A DNA stretch of 61,951 nt. Source: an uncultured Candidatus Saccharibacteria bacterium. Lineage in GTDB: Bacteria; Patescibacteriota; Saccharimonadia; Saccharimonadales; Saccharimonadaceae. Of this stretch, positions 43,053 through 53,037 are shown in pieces. Position numbers and translations under genes: made by a program. Every line of letters begins with the position of its first letter. Within the stretch, counting starts at the first letter, position 1. The DNA lies in contig CAMJLE010000003.1 of the NCBI GenBank assembly GCA_946406665.1, forward strand, positions 1 through 61,951, written 5' to 3'. The notes beneath the pieces were generated by a model. The model saw only the letters and a program-made list of their open reading frames with translations, had not been told where the DNA came from and did no database searches.

Positions 43053-43888
43053 TGGCCGAAAAGAAAGAGAATTGGTTTGCGAAAAAAATAGCTGCGACAA
43101 AGAAGCGTGCGCAGAAGGATAAAAAATACAAAAAGCGCGTGATTGCTGTCTGGGCGATTGCCCTGACGATATGGACTGGCGCAATGTTCTTTTTGGCGCA
43201 GATTGTTGTGAGCTTAGTCGCTTTATTCTTCATAAAACAGTTCAATTTGGTGATTAATGAGAATGTTGCGCAGACGGTAATCATGGCGATTTCGTATGTT
43301 GTAGCGATCGTTTTAATAATTTTGCCGCCTTGGTATTTTATGAAATCCAAGGTAGGAAAAGATGGCCTTGGCTTGAGGGGGTTGCCGACTTGGACGGACA
43401 TTCTGTTGGCACCAATTGGCTACATCGCATCGATGGCGGCGACTATGGCGGTATTATTGGTAATTCAGGCGTTTGTGCCGTCGTTTAACCTACAAGAAAC
43501 TCAAGACGTTGGGTTTAGGATGGAGTCACTCTATTCTAATGCAGATAAGATGGTGGCTTTTGCAGCATTAGTGATATTGGCGCCGATTGCGGAGGAGCTG
43601 ATATTTCGTGGGTATTTATATGGAAAATTGCGCACAAGATTAAGCGCTATTCCGGCTATCATTCTCGTATCCGTGCTGTTTGGCTTTATGCATGGCCAAT
43701 GGAATGTAGGTATCGTCGTGGGAGTGATGAGTATTTTTCTATGCATTGCGCGCGAGCTAACTGGCACGATATACGCTGGGATTCTAATGCATATGATTAG
43801 GAATGGCTTAGCATTTTATTTGCTTTATATTAATCCGATTAGCGCGGTGGGCGTGTTGGGCGTCGCTCTTCCGGTATTCTTGCTATAA
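43052..43888 (+). CDS. CPBP (CAAX/Abi) family intramembrane protease
   Basis: APIAEELIFRGYLYGKLR; SVLFGFMHGQWN. Confidence 0.85.
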   Translation: MAEKKENWFAKKIAATKKRAQKDKKYKKRVIAVWAIALTIWTGAMFFLAQIVVSLVALFFIKQFNLVINENVAQTVIMAISYVVAIVLIILPPWYFMKSKVGKDGLGLRGLPTWTDILLAPIGYIASMAATMAVLLVIQAFVPSFNLQETQDVGFRMESLYSNADKMVAFAALVILAPIAEELIFRGYLYGKLRTRLSAIPAIILVSVLFGFMHGQWNVGIVVGVMSIFLCIARELTGTIYAGILMHMIRNGLAFYLLYINPISAVGVLGVALPVFLL

Positions 43889-43897
43889 TTAGAGAAT

Positions 43898-44746
43898 ATG
43901 CCAGAATTGCCAGAAGTTGAGACGATAAGGCGTGGGCTTGATAAGTTAATTTTGCATAAAAAAATAGCAGCTGTGCATATTTTGTGCGAAAAAAGTTTTA
44001 GAGGTGATGAAAAATGGCTAATTAGCCAAGAAATTGATAAGCTGGATCGTCGAGGAAAGGCGCTACTAATCCATCTGTCGAACCAAATGTGGATGATGGT
44101 GCATTTGCGAATGACGGGGCAGATGATTTTTGTTGGCGACGAGAAGTTTGCCGCTGGGCATCCAGATGGAGGTTTTACGGAGGAGATGCCGGGGCGTCAT
44201 ACGCGAGTATATTTTGATTTTGAGGATGGAACGCATTTATACTTTAATGACCAACGCAAATTTGGCTTCATTGCGGTCTTAGATGAGCTTGGCCTCGAAG
44301 AGGATAATTTCTTGAAAAAGTTAGCACCAGAGCCATGGGACATAGGGGAAGATGCTTTCTGGGAGATGCTGCAAAGACATAAGGCAGCGCCAGTTAAGGC
44401 AGTAATCTTGGATCAGAGTAATATTGCCGGGGTTGGTAACATCTACGCCGATGAGGGATGTTTTTATGCTGGCGTTTTGCCGTGGCGACGTTGCGGCGAT
44501 TTGAGTCGCGAAGAATCCGATTTGCTTCTAAAAGGACTATGTGAAGTGATGCAGGCGGCAATTGATAGCGGTGGCTCTACGATGAAAGATTACGTGCGTG
44601 CGGATGGTAGTAAGGGTAGTTATCTTGAAAAGTTTGCTCAGGTTTTTCGACGTGATGGTTTAGAATGTAAGCGCTGTGGCGGCATGATAGAAAAGACGCG
44701 CGTGGCGGGGCGGGGCACGCATTATTGCAGGGGGTGTCAGAAATGA
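43898..44746 (+). CDS. mutM: Formamidopyrimidine-DNA glycosylase
   Basis: MPELPEVETIRRGL; C-terminal CKRCGGMIEKTRVAGRGTHYCRGCQ. Confidence 0.95.
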   Translation: MPELPEVETIRRGLDKLILHKKIAAVHILCEKSFRGDEKWLISQEIDKLDRRGKALLIHLSNQMWMMVHLRMTGQMIFVGDEKFAAGHPDGGFTEEMPGRHTRVYFDFEDGTHLYFNDQRKFGFIAVLDELGLEEDNFLKKLAPEPWDIGEDAFWEMLQRHKAAPVKAVILDQSNIAGVGNIYADEGCFYAGVLPWRRCGDLSREESDLLLKGLCEVMQAAIDSGGSTMKDYVRADGSKGSYLEKFAQVFRRDGLECKRCGGMIEKTRVAGRGTHYCRGCQK

Positions 44747-45357
44747 TAAAGATTTTTTATGGAAACGACCGCCAAAAAGCGCAGCTAGATATAGTGAAAT
44801 TGCTTGGTGATGATTATGAGGTGATTGAAGCGGAAAATATAACGCGAGGAGACATGGAGTCAATTTTTAAGGGTACGTCCTTGTTTGGTGAAACGCGAAG
44901 AATATTGCTCAAAGGATTGAACGAAAACAAAGAGTGTTGGGAAGTTCTACCGGAATATCTTGAAACTACACATGAGATGGTGATTTGGCTGTCGGCGCTA
45001 GATAAACGCTCTACGGTCTATAAGGCAATTGCAAAAAGAAAAGAGGTGGAAGTAAAAGAGTTCGCGCAAGAAGCGAAAGTGGATAGATTTTTGGCGTTTA
45101 AGATTGCAGATGAGGCTTTTGCGGGGCATGGGGCTAGAGCGGTAAAGATGTGTGAGCAGATAGAAATAACAGACGATGCGTATATGACGATGGGGGCGAT
45201 AATATCTCAAGCAGCCAAACGCTTAGAGGCAAAGAATTCTAAAGCAGCTCGAGCAATACAAATACTCGCTAAAGCCGATATGGATATGAAAAGCGCAGGC
45301 GTGGATGCTTGGAGTATTGTAAAAATAGCGTTATTAAAAATAGGACAACTGAGATAA
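44743..45357 (+). CDS. holA: DNA polymerase III delta-subunit-like (HolA)
   Basis: MIKIFYGNDRQKAQLDIVKLLGDDYEVIEAENITRGDMESIFKGTSLFGETRRILLKGL. Confidence 0.65.
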   Translation: MIKIFYGNDRQKAQLDIVKLLGDDYEVIEAENITRGDMESIFKGTSLFGETRRILLKGLNENKECWEVLPEYLETTHEMVIWLSALDKRSTVYKAIAKRKEVEVKEFAQEAKVDRFLAFKIADEAFAGHGARAVKMCEQIEITDDAYMTMGAIISQAAKRLEAKNSKAARAIQILAKADMDMKSAGVDAWSIVKIALLKIGQLR

Positions 45358-45392
45358 AAAATATCTCCGAATCGGTTGTGATTTGGAGATAC
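45356..45392 (-). terminator. Terminator for rpmA
   Basis: - strand ATCTCCAAAT...ATTCGGAGATATTTTTT. Confidence 0.6.
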
Positions 45393-45406
45393 TTAGACTT
45401 GTTAGA

Positions 45407-45685
45407 TTAAGCGGCGTGTACTTCAACGCGAGTGCGCGGAACACTTTTGCCTGAGAAGTGATTCTTCTTGGTTTTTACGAAGACAACTTTGCCATCGATA
45501 GCTGCATGAATAGTAAAGTTGCGGCTCATGAAGGTGCCGGGGCCGGCAATTTTCGTAGCGCCGGTTTGGCGAACGAGAACTTCGCCAGTCTTTACTAGTT
45601 GGCCACCGAAACGCTTGACGCCAAGTCGTTGGCCGGCATTGTTGTGTAGGTTTTTGCTGGTACCGCCAGCTTTGACATGTGACAT
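45407..45685 (-). CDS. rpmA: 50S ribosomal protein L27
   Basis: AGGTSKNLHNNAGQRLGVKRFGGQLVKTGEVLVRQTGATKIAGP. Confidence 0.93.
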   Translation of the reverse strand: MSHVKAGGTSKNLHNNAGQRLGVKRFGGQLVKTGEVLVRQTGATKIAGPGTFMSRNFTIHAAIDGKVVFVKTKKNHFSGKSVPRTRVEVHAA

Positions 45686-45686
45686 A

Positions 45687-46820
45687 CTACTTTTTCCTTA
45701 ATACTATTATTTGACGCGCAACGATTTGATCCTCTCGGTAATATAAGAGGTCATCGTAAGACGCATAACGATACTTTATGGCATTATATCCCAGTTTGTC
45801 GATTTCGTCAAGGATATTCACCCCTGAATAGGACCCGTCGGGGCGTCTCCAGGACGGAATGGCAAGCGCTAATGTTGCACCGCTTGGTATTTGGGTGAAA
45901 ATATTTTTCAAAAAGCTTGTAAGTAGTATTTTGGCATCCTGTTGGAGTGCTTTGAGCTTGATTTCGGCAGGGGGCGCAGAGAGCGGATGGCCAAGATATA
46001 TTTCTGATGCGATAAAATCTGGCTGAGCGAGCCGCCATTTATGATTAGTGGCGTCGCCTGGTTCAAGGCGTAGCTTAGGTGCGTTGGTTTTTTGGAGCTG
46101 AGGTGTGCGGTCGGTGATCCAATTGAGGTTTTTGCGACTGTAGTCTATCATCTTTTCGGATAAATCCGTACCATAGGCCGAATAACCCATGAGGACTGAT
46201 TCTTGGAGGATGACGCCGGTGCCACAAAATGGATCGAGGACGGTGCCGGTTTTGGCGCCCGCAGTGGCGAGATTGACGAGAATTTGCGCTAGCTTAGGTG
46301 GCAACATGCCGACGAAGGCATCACGAGCAGGGCGCGCTCGGTCGCGTTTGGCGTAGGCGGTGATATTCTGAGTGCCGATAGAGATAGCGGTGTATTTGCC
46401 ATATTTAACGATTTCGATATGATTAGTTTTTTCGCCGAGTTGGTTATGGTGTGAAGCGGCGGAGCTAATGGTGGCGCTTTTGCCATTAGGAACGAGGCGA
46501 ACATTGCGACCGTGGCGCTTGAGGAGGTTCTTGTATTTGAGGGCTAGCTCCCAAGTTTTGCGTGGGTTGGCACGTTCGGAGTAGTCTGAGATGCCGAGAG
46601 TAATCTTACCGGCTGGAAGGCTAGATAAGTAATCCTGGATTGGCTGATCGATGACCTGGGCGACTTTGATGGTGCCGCCGAGACGATTGAGCGGAACGGA
46701 GTGAGTGGTGACTAGGGCTAAATTAGAGCCAACCTGTTTGACTTTGCTACTTGAAAAAATCGCCTCTAGCTCGGCGAGGGATATTTTTGGCTCACGTCCT
46801 AGTACAAAAAGGAAAGTCAT
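45687..46820 (-). CDS. Trm11/THUMP-like SAM-dependent RNA methyltransferase
   Basis: GTVLDPFCGTGVILQESVLMGYSAYGTDLSEKMIDYSRKNL. Confidence 0.75.
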   Translation of the reverse strand: MTFLFVLGREPKISLAELEAIFSSSKVKQVGSNLALVTTHSVPLNRLGGTIKVAQVIDQPIQDYLSSLPAGKITLGISDYSERANPRKTWELALKYKNLLKRHGRNVRLVPNGKSATISSAASHHNQLGEKTNHIEIVKYGKYTAISIGTQNITAYAKRDRARPARDAFVGMLPPKLAQILVNLATAGAKTGTVLDPFCGTGVILQESVLMGYSAYGTDLSEKMIDYSRKNLNWITDRTPQLQKTNAPKLRLEPGDATNHKWRLAQPDFIASEIYLGHPLSAPPAEIKLKALQQDAKILLTSFLKNIFTQIPSGATLALAIPSWRRPDGSYSGVNILDEIDKLGYNAIKYRYASYDDLLYYREDQIVARQIIVLRKK

Positions 46821-46839
46821 TGTGCTAATATTGTAGCAT

Positions 46840-47928
46840 ATGTTTAAGAAGATTCTTAGTGTAGTAACGTTGGTTTTGGTGGCTTTTATTGCCTATAATG
46901 CGTTTAGCGCTGAGGTGGTGGTAGACGGTCAGACGATGACGATGCTAGAGGCGACTTGGAATGCGCTAAAGAGTATCAATATCTGGGTATTACTACTGAT
47001 TATTCCTGAACAGATTCTGATGTATTACGCAGCCGGCCAGATTTATTTTGCATTTTTGACTCAGCGCAAGAGTTTCAAGATTTCCCAGGCAAAACTAACA
47101 AGGATCTCTTTAGAGATTAATTTCGTTAATCACGCATTGCCATCTGGCGGGACGAGTGGCCTGGCATATCTTATTTGGCGTCTGAAAGAGTTTAATATTA
47201 CCGCTGGGCAGATTAGTTTTGTGCATATTCTGCGGTACGGTATCTGTGCTATCGGTAATGCGGTGCAGACGATTTTTGCAATTTTATTTGTATTGATTGC
47301 TGGATGCGTGATTCCGGGCGGAATGTGGGCAGTATGGCTGTCGGCATTAATTGCTTTTGGCATTCTTGGTCTGATTGTGATAGCTTGGTTAATTGTGCGC
47401 AAGCAGAAGAATATTGACTGGTTGGCTGATGTATCGTCGAGGTTTATTAATAAGATTGTGCGAAGAATTTCGCGTGGCAAGAAACGCAAATTCTTGAGAG
47501 AAGAGAATGTGTCGAAGTTCTTTAATGATTTGCGCGAAGATTACTTGGGGCTTAAGAAGAACCGCAGAATGTTGGGTAAGCCGATGATTTGGGGTTTGTT
47601 CTACTCATTCTTAGAGTTGGCTACTTATTGGGTGGTGGCATGTGCTTTGGGGCATCCAGAAATTCTACCTCAGATCATGATTGCAGAAGGTGTTGGTAGT
47701 GTAGTAGGCACAGTGATGGTTACGCCTGGTGGAATGGGCGGCTATGAAGGCGCTTTCGTGGCGGTATTGGTGGCGACTGGTGTTGATTTGCAGGTGGCCA
47801 CGATTACGGTGATTGTGACGCGCGTATTAGTACTTCTCGGTACGATTGTGAGCGGCTATGGATTCTATCAGCATGCTATTATGAGGCGCTCGGACAAGTT
47901 TGAAGCAACGGCTACTCCAGAGGAATAA
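46840..47928 (+). CDS. Flippase-like / UPF0104 (LPG synthase TM region) membrane protein
   Basis: Multiple TMs; NHALPSGGTSGLAYLIWRL; TPGGMGGYEGAFVAVLVATGV. Confidence 0.8.
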   Translation: MFKKILSVVTLVLVAFIAYNAFSAEVVVDGQTMTMLEATWNALKSINIWVLLLIIPEQILMYYAAGQIYFAFLTQRKSFKISQAKLTRISLEINFVNHALPSGGTSGLAYLIWRLKEFNITAGQISFVHILRYGICAIGNAVQTIFAILFVLIAGCVIPGGMWAVWLSALIAFGILGLIVIAWLIVRKQKNIDWLADVSSRFINKIVRRISRGKKRKFLREENVSKFFNDLREDYLGLKKNRRMLGKPMIWGLFYSFLELATYWVVACALGHPEILPQIMIAEGVGSVVGTVMVTPGGMGGYEGAFVAVLVATGVDLQVATITVIVTRVLVLLGTIVSGYGFYQHAIMRRSDKFEATATPEE

Positions 47929-47933
47929 TATAG

Positions 47934-49025
47934 ATGGAGCCGACGCAGGTTTATAGCGTATCGGATTTTCAGGCAGTCTTAAACCAAATTATGGAGACTG
48001 CTTTTTCTGGTGTTGTGGTTGAGGGGGAAGTGTCGAGCTTCAAGATTAATCAGGGGAAATTTGTATTTTTTGACCTGAAAGACGACCAGGCAAGCGTGGG
48101 TTGTTTCATGATGAAATTTGCACTCAGATTTCCACTAGAAGACGGAATGAAAGTGCGCGTTCGGGCGATTCCGAAACTAACAAATTGGGGAAAGTTTTCT
48201 TTAACCGTGCAGGCCGTGGTGCCGGTGGGTGAGGGGAGTTTAAAGAAAAGTTTTGAGCTCCTAAAAAAGAAATTAACAGCTGAGGGGTTGTTTGCACCAG
48301 AGAAAAAGCGACCATTACCAGAAAACATAGTAAAAATTGGCGTAATTTCTAGTACGCAGGCGGCTGGATATGCAGATTTCTGCAAGATTTTGAATGAGAG
48401 ATGGGGTGGGCTGGAATTGCAGGTGGCGCACTGTCAGGTGCAGGGCATGGTGGCGGCGGACCAAATCATGAAGGCGCTTAGCTATTTTAATGAGCGCTCG
48501 GAAGTGCAGGCGATAGCAATACTTCGAGGTGGTGGATCGGCGGATGATTTGGCGGTATTCAATGATGAGGCTTTAGTTAGAGCGGTGGCCGCCTCGAAAA
48601 TACCAGTAATTACCGGTATAGGGCATGAGATTGATGAAAGTCTGTGCGATTTGGCGGCGGACGTCGTGGCGTCGACGCCTTCGAATGCGGCACAAATGCT
48701 TTCGCGCGATCGCAAAGAGATAGTTGTAGCCATCAGAAGTGATATAAATCGAATAAATAATTTGCTCAATGCTAAGATAGATGAGCTTATTGTCGATACC
48801 AGGGATGTTTTGCGTGTGGGACGCGATATTGTTGTAAAGATTACAACAATAGAGAGCGAAATTGCGGCGCAGAAGCACGTTTTGGCACAATTGAACCCAG
48901 ACAATGTATTAGAACGTGGCTATGCGTTAATTCGAGGTGAAGCAAAAGTTGGTAATGTTGTTGAAATTACAACATATAAGCAGGATATAAAAGCTAAGGT
49001 AACAGAGGCAAAGGAGCGAAAATGA
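47934..49025 (+). CDS. xseA: Exodeoxyribonuclease VII large subunit
   Basis: VEGEVSSFKINQGKFVFFDLKD; IAILRGGGSADDLAVFNDE; TGIGHEIDESLCDLAADVVASTPSNAA. Confidence 0.94.
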   Translation: MEPTQVYSVSDFQAVLNQIMETAFSGVVVEGEVSSFKINQGKFVFFDLKDDQASVGCFMMKFALRFPLEDGMKVRVRAIPKLTNWGKFSLTVQAVVPVGEGSLKKSFELLKKKLTAEGLFAPEKKRPLPENIVKIGVISSTQAAGYADFCKILNERWGGLELQVAHCQVQGMVAADQIMKALSYFNERSEVQAIAILRGGGSADDLAVFNDEALVRAVAASKIPVITGIGHEIDESLCDLAADVVASTPSNAAQMLSRDRKEIVVAIRSDINRINNLLNAKIDELIVDTRDVLRVGRDIVVKITTIESEIAAQKHVLAQLNPDNVLERGYALIRGEAKVGNVVEITTYKQDIKAKVTEAKERK

Positions 49026-49222
49026 CGACAAAAAAGAAAAATGTGAGTGAAAAGATTGCCGAACTGAAGGCGGGCACGGATTGGTTTTATTCGGACGATT
49101 TTGTATTGGACGAAGCTAGCCAAAAGTATCGAGACTTAATGAATCTCGCAAAAGAGATTGAGCGAGATTTGGTTGAGATGAAAAATGAAATCAAAATTAT
49201 CGATGAGGACTTTAGTAAGTAG
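49022..49222 (+). CDS. xseB: Exodeoxyribonuclease VII small subunit
   Basis: ATGA overlap with xseA; short helical ORF. Confidence 0.7.
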   Translation: MTTKKKNVSEKIAELKAGTDWFYSDDFVLDEASQKYRDLMNLAKEIERDLVEMKNEIKIIDEDFSK

Positions 49223-49272
49223 GTCTAGGCAAGAGGCTTGCGAAAACGTTTGCGCTAAAATATAATTGTAGT

Positions 49273-50232
49273 ATGGACCAGAATTGGAATAATAGTGCTA
49301 ATGGCAATTCTATGCCGGCGCCAAATATGGGCATGGATCCGAATTTCGTGCCGAACAATGAGATGAATACGAATCAGTCGCAGATGCCGAATAATTCTTA
49401 TGCGCCGCAGATGACGCAGATGCCGCAAGAGCCGAATATGCAACCTCCGCAAATGCCTCAGCAGAATCAACAGCCGATGCCGATGCAGCAGCAGATGCCA
49501 CAGATGGCTGCGCCAAACATGAATATGGGCGGGAGCGCTCCAGTTCTGAATCAACCGGGTGTTTCGGCTGCAGCAAGACCCGCAAAGGTCAAGTCTGATA
49601 AAGGCTCACTTATAGAAACTATTATTTTGGTCGTTGTTTGTTTGATAGCGGCGGCGGCGATTATCGTAGCGGTTATCTTCTTCATGAAGTATAACGAGGT
49701 CAACGAAGATCAAGAGGCTAAGACGGCGGCGGCAGTAGCAGAGGCGGTAGCTAGAGAGCAGGAGCTAGCGGCCAAGAATCTAGAAGAGAAGCTCAAAGAG
49801 CCAAATCTTGAGTTCCGTGGCCCAGAAGATTATGGTTCGATTAGTTTTCAATATCCAAAAACTTGGAGCGTCTACGAGAATAAGGACGCAACGAAGAATG
49901 GTGATTATGAGGCAATCTTCCATCCAAAAGTTGTGCCGTCGCTCAGTAATGAGAATTCTCGATACGCTTTGCGTTTTGCGATATACAACCGTAGATTCGA
50001 TGACGTTGCTAAGCAGTATGCCGGCAAGAAGGGCCTAGATGCGTCAAACTTCGAAACCGATGGTGGCAATATTACGGGTATGCGCTATCGCGGCGCAATC
50101 ACGAGTAAGATAAATGGCACTTTCGTACTCTTTAAGGTCAACGATAAGACTGGGGTTTTGCAGACCGATTCCGACATATTGCTGGATGATTACGAGGCTA
50201 TCTTGAAGACTTTGCGTCTCGGAACTGACTAG
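49273..50232 (+). CDS. Membrane protein with N/M/Q/P-rich N-terminus
   Basis: MPQQNQQPMPMQQQMPQM tract, TM LIETIILVVVCLIAAAAIIVAVIFF, C-terminal extracellular domain. Confidence 0.65.
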   Translation: MDQNWNNSANGNSMPAPNMGMDPNFVPNNEMNTNQSQMPNNSYAPQMTQMPQEPNMQPPQMPQQNQQPMPMQQQMPQMAAPNMNMGGSAPVLNQPGVSAAARPAKVKSDKGSLIETIILVVVCLIAAAAIIVAVIFFMKYNEVNEDQEAKTAAAVAEAVAREQELAAKNLEEKLKEPNLEFRGPEDYGSISFQYPKTWSVYENKDATKNGDYEAIFHPKVVPSLSNENSRYALRFAIYNRRFDDVAKQYAGKKGLDASNFETDGGNITGMRYRGAITSKINGTFVLFKVNDKTGVLQTDSDILLDDYEAILKTLRLGTD

Positions 50233-50247
50233 TGTAGAATAGGGGGC

Positions 50248-50946
50248 ATGGAGAGTGAGGTATTTGGTGCGAGTTCGAGCGCGGCGATTGTTGCGCATGA
50301 ATTAAAGGGGCCGTTGAGTCTATCGCGCCAGCTCGCTCTTTCTTTGGAGCTCGAAAATTCTTTGGCGGATGCGCGGGAGATTGGCCGACAAATTGCGGCG
50401 ACTTCCGAGAGGGCATTGCGGCAGGTAGAAGATTTGACGCGCGTGGCGAGATTGGACGATGCGTTGTTTGAGATGGAGCCGGTTAATCCGCGAATCGTAT
50501 GCGACGAAGTAGTTGCGGAGCTGTGGAAGATGTTTAGGTTTAATCGGCGAGAGCTGAAGATAGACTATCGGAATAAGCAAAGATTAGTGGTGGCTAATCG
50601 TCAATTGCTATATTCGGTGGTCTATAATTTTTGCCTGAATGCGATGAATTACGGCGAAGAAGAATTACCAAGTCTAGTGGCAGTTTACGATAAACAAGGG
50701 AAGATTAGGATTGACGTGCGCGATTACGGGCCGGCGGTGCCGACTAAAGTATGGCGTGAGATTAAGAACGGACTCGTGAAGAAGCCGGTAGATATTGCGA
50801 TGCGGCCCGGTTCGTCCGGTCTTGGGTTGTATATTGCGGCGAAATTCGCCAACTACATGCGTGGCGATTTTGGCCTGGTACGACATCGTGATGGGACGAG
50901 CTTTTATGTGGATTTACCAATAAGCGGACAATTGAGCTTGGTATGA
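50248..50946 (+). CDS. Soluble sensor histidine kinase (HisKA + HATPase)
   Basis: VAHELKGPLSLSRQLA; NFCLNAMNYG; RPGSSGLGLYIAAKFA. Confidence 0.85.
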   Translation: MESEVFGASSSAAIVAHELKGPLSLSRQLALSLELENSLADAREIGRQIAATSERALRQVEDLTRVARLDDALFEMEPVNPRIVCDEVVAELWKMFRFNRRELKIDYRNKQRLVVANRQLLYSVVYNFCLNAMNYGEEELPSLVAVYDKQGKIRIDVRDYGPAVPTKVWREIKNGLVKKPVDIAMRPGSSGLGLYIAAKFANYMRGDFGLVRHRDGTSFYVDLPISGQLSLV

Positions 50947-51290
50947 TCTATATAATTGAAGATGATCGCGGGTGGGAAAACTACTACCGCCGAATTTTGA
51001 AGGACTATGATTTGAAAGTGTTTCATGATGGTGTAGCGGCGATATCGATGATGGATGATGCTGTCCCAGAATTGGTGATTTTGGATATTTTGTTGACTGG
51101 GCCGACTGGTTTTGCGGTATTAAACGAGATGAGAAGTTATCCTGAGTTGGCAAAGGTGCCCGTATTGATAGTGACGAGTGTAGCTATGAAGAATGAGTTG
51201 GCCGAGCAATATGGTGTAGCTGGCGTGCTGGACAAAGGAAAAATGACGCCGCAGGAGCTACTAGAAGCCGTTCAGGAGGCTTTGGCATGA
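50943..51290 (+). CDS. Single-domain response regulator
   Basis: IYIIEDDRGW; LVILDILLTGPTGF; VLIVTSVA; LDKGKMT. Confidence 0.88.
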   Translation: MIYIIEDDRGWENYYRRILKDYDLKVFHDGVAAISMMDDAVPELVILDILLTGPTGFAVLNEMRSYPELAKVPVLIVTSVAMKNELAEQYGVAGVLDKGKMTPQELLEAVQEALA

Positions 51291-52006
51291 AAAACGAAAA
51301 GACTATGCGACGACAGCCGGATTTGCGCACAGAAGCGATTATATTGCGCCGTACGGACTATGGCGAGGCGGATCGCATTTTGCAAATTCTAACACCTGAA
51401 GGGAAAAGGAGCGTGATTGCTCGGGGCGTGCGTAGGGAGAAGTCGAAATTAGCGGGTGGAATCGAGCTTTTTAGTGTTTCCGAAGTTGTAATTCATGAGG
51501 GGCGAACAGAATTGGGAATTTTAACCAGCGCCAAGTTGATTGAATATTACGATGCTTTCGTAAAGGACATAGAACTGATTGAAATGGGCGGAGCAATGAT
51601 GCGAAGCGTAAATGCGCGCGCAGAGCAAATAGAATCGCCGGAGTTTTATAAGATATTAAAACAGTCGTTGCAGGCGATGCAGAAGCATGCTGGTGAGCCT
51701 GGACGATGGAAAGATATTTTGCGAGCATGGTGGGGAATTAACTTGACGCGTGCGTCTGGCGAGGATGTAAATTTGCGTTTCGATACGGATGGCGAGAAAC
51801 TCTCGGCGGAGCAGCGGTATTACTGGGATGAAGAGCAAGTTGCTTTAGCAAAGGCAAATGCTGGGCGAATCGGGGCGAATCACATTAAGATGATGCGTCT
51901 GATGGCTTCTGGGCCGGCGGAATTAGCGATGAAGGTGCAGGGTGGAGATTCTTTGATTGACGAGGTTCTGTATGTGGCTAAATGTCTGGAGCGGGTGACG
52001 ATATGA
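51287..52006 (+). CDS. recO: DNA repair protein RecO
   Basis: RTEAIILRRTDYGEADRILQILTPEGKRSVIARGVRREKSKLAGGIELF. Confidence 0.85.
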   Translation: MKNEKTMRRQPDLRTEAIILRRTDYGEADRILQILTPEGKRSVIARGVRREKSKLAGGIELFSVSEVVIHEGRTELGILTSAKLIEYYDAFVKDIELIEMGGAMMRSVNARAEQIESPEFYKILKQSLQAMQKHAGEPGRWKDILRAWWGINLTRASGEDVNLRFDTDGEKLSAEQRYYWDEEQVALAKANAGRIGANHIKMMRLMASGPAELAMKVQGGDSLIDEVLYVAKCLERVTI

Positions 52007-53037
52007 AGAAAAAACTATTGTATATTGAGTTTTTACGTGCGATTGCTGTCTTATTTGTGATCTTTAATCATACGGGCGGGGATGGATTTCGGTTATTTCT
52101 GAAATATCCGGCGGGCAGCATCCAATATTGGACATGTTTATCCGTGTCGATTTTTTGTAAATTTGCGGTGCCGGTGTTTTTTATGATTTCGGGTGCATTA
52201 TTGCTTGGGAAAGATGAGCCACTAAGAGTGCTATGGAAAAAACGAATAGCGCGGATGGCGATAGTGTTAGTAACGGTATCTCTAATGTACTATTTTGCAG
52301 AATGCTTGTTGATTGGTCCTACGCCTTTTGAGGGTTTTTTGCGACGGTTGTATGGGTCGGCCGTAAAGACGCATTTATGGTTCTTGTATCTATATATTGC
52401 TTTCCTGATAACTCTGCCGTTTTTGCGTTTGATGGTACAGAAGATGGAAGTGAAGCATTTTTACTATTTGATTGGGTTAGCCGTGCTGTTTGCGATTTTG
52501 AGTTATATTGGCCTAGGGACTGAATGGCCGGAAGTTTACTATAAATTGAAGCCGGCATGGGTACTCTCGACAATTGTGCTGTATCCATGCGTTGGCTACT
52601 TTTTGGAGCAACGCGTGGATGAGCGATGCTATTCTGTAAAGCAGTTAGTGATATTGTGGGCGGCGAACATTTCGACGATAGCAATAACGGGTGCATTGAT
52701 AATGCGAATTGGAGAAGGAGATGATCGCTATGATATATTCGGTCTAATTAACTCAATCTGCGTCTTTTATACGGCAAAGTTGCTATTTATGAAATGGCAT
52801 TCGGGCAAAGTGGCGAAGTGGATTATTAATGCGTTGGGCGGTAGTGCATTCGGAGTATATTTGATTCATGTGGGTCTACTTTCGGGAAGATTGAAGCAGG
52901 TAGTGTTCGATAGTATGATTGGGGTCGGCGTGAATAGTATGGCGGCATGTTGGGCGTGGTGCTTGGTAGTGTATCTAATATGTATGGTGGTGGTTTGGTT
53001 AGTTCGAAGACTGGCGTTTATGCGGAAATATATCTAG
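52003..53037 (+). CDS. Membrane acyltransferase (acyltransferase-3 family)
   Basis: YIEFLRAIAVLFVIFNHTGG; multiple TMs. Confidence 0.85.
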   Translation: MKKKLLYIEFLRAIAVLFVIFNHTGGDGFRLFLKYPAGSIQYWTCLSVSIFCKFAVPVFFMISGALLLGKDEPLRVLWKKRIARMAIVLVTVSLMYYFAECLLIGPTPFEGFLRRLYGSAVKTHLWFLYLYIAFLITLPFLRLMVQKMEVKHFYYLIGLAVLFAILSYIGLGTEWPEVYYKLKPAWVLSTIVLYPCVGYFLEQRVDERCYSVKQLVILWAANISTIAITGALIMRIGEGDDRYDIFGLINSICVFYTAKLLFMKWHSGKVAKWIINALGGSAFGVYLIHVGLLSGRLKQVVFDSMIGVGVNSMAACWAWCLVVYLICMVVVWLVRRLAFMRKYI

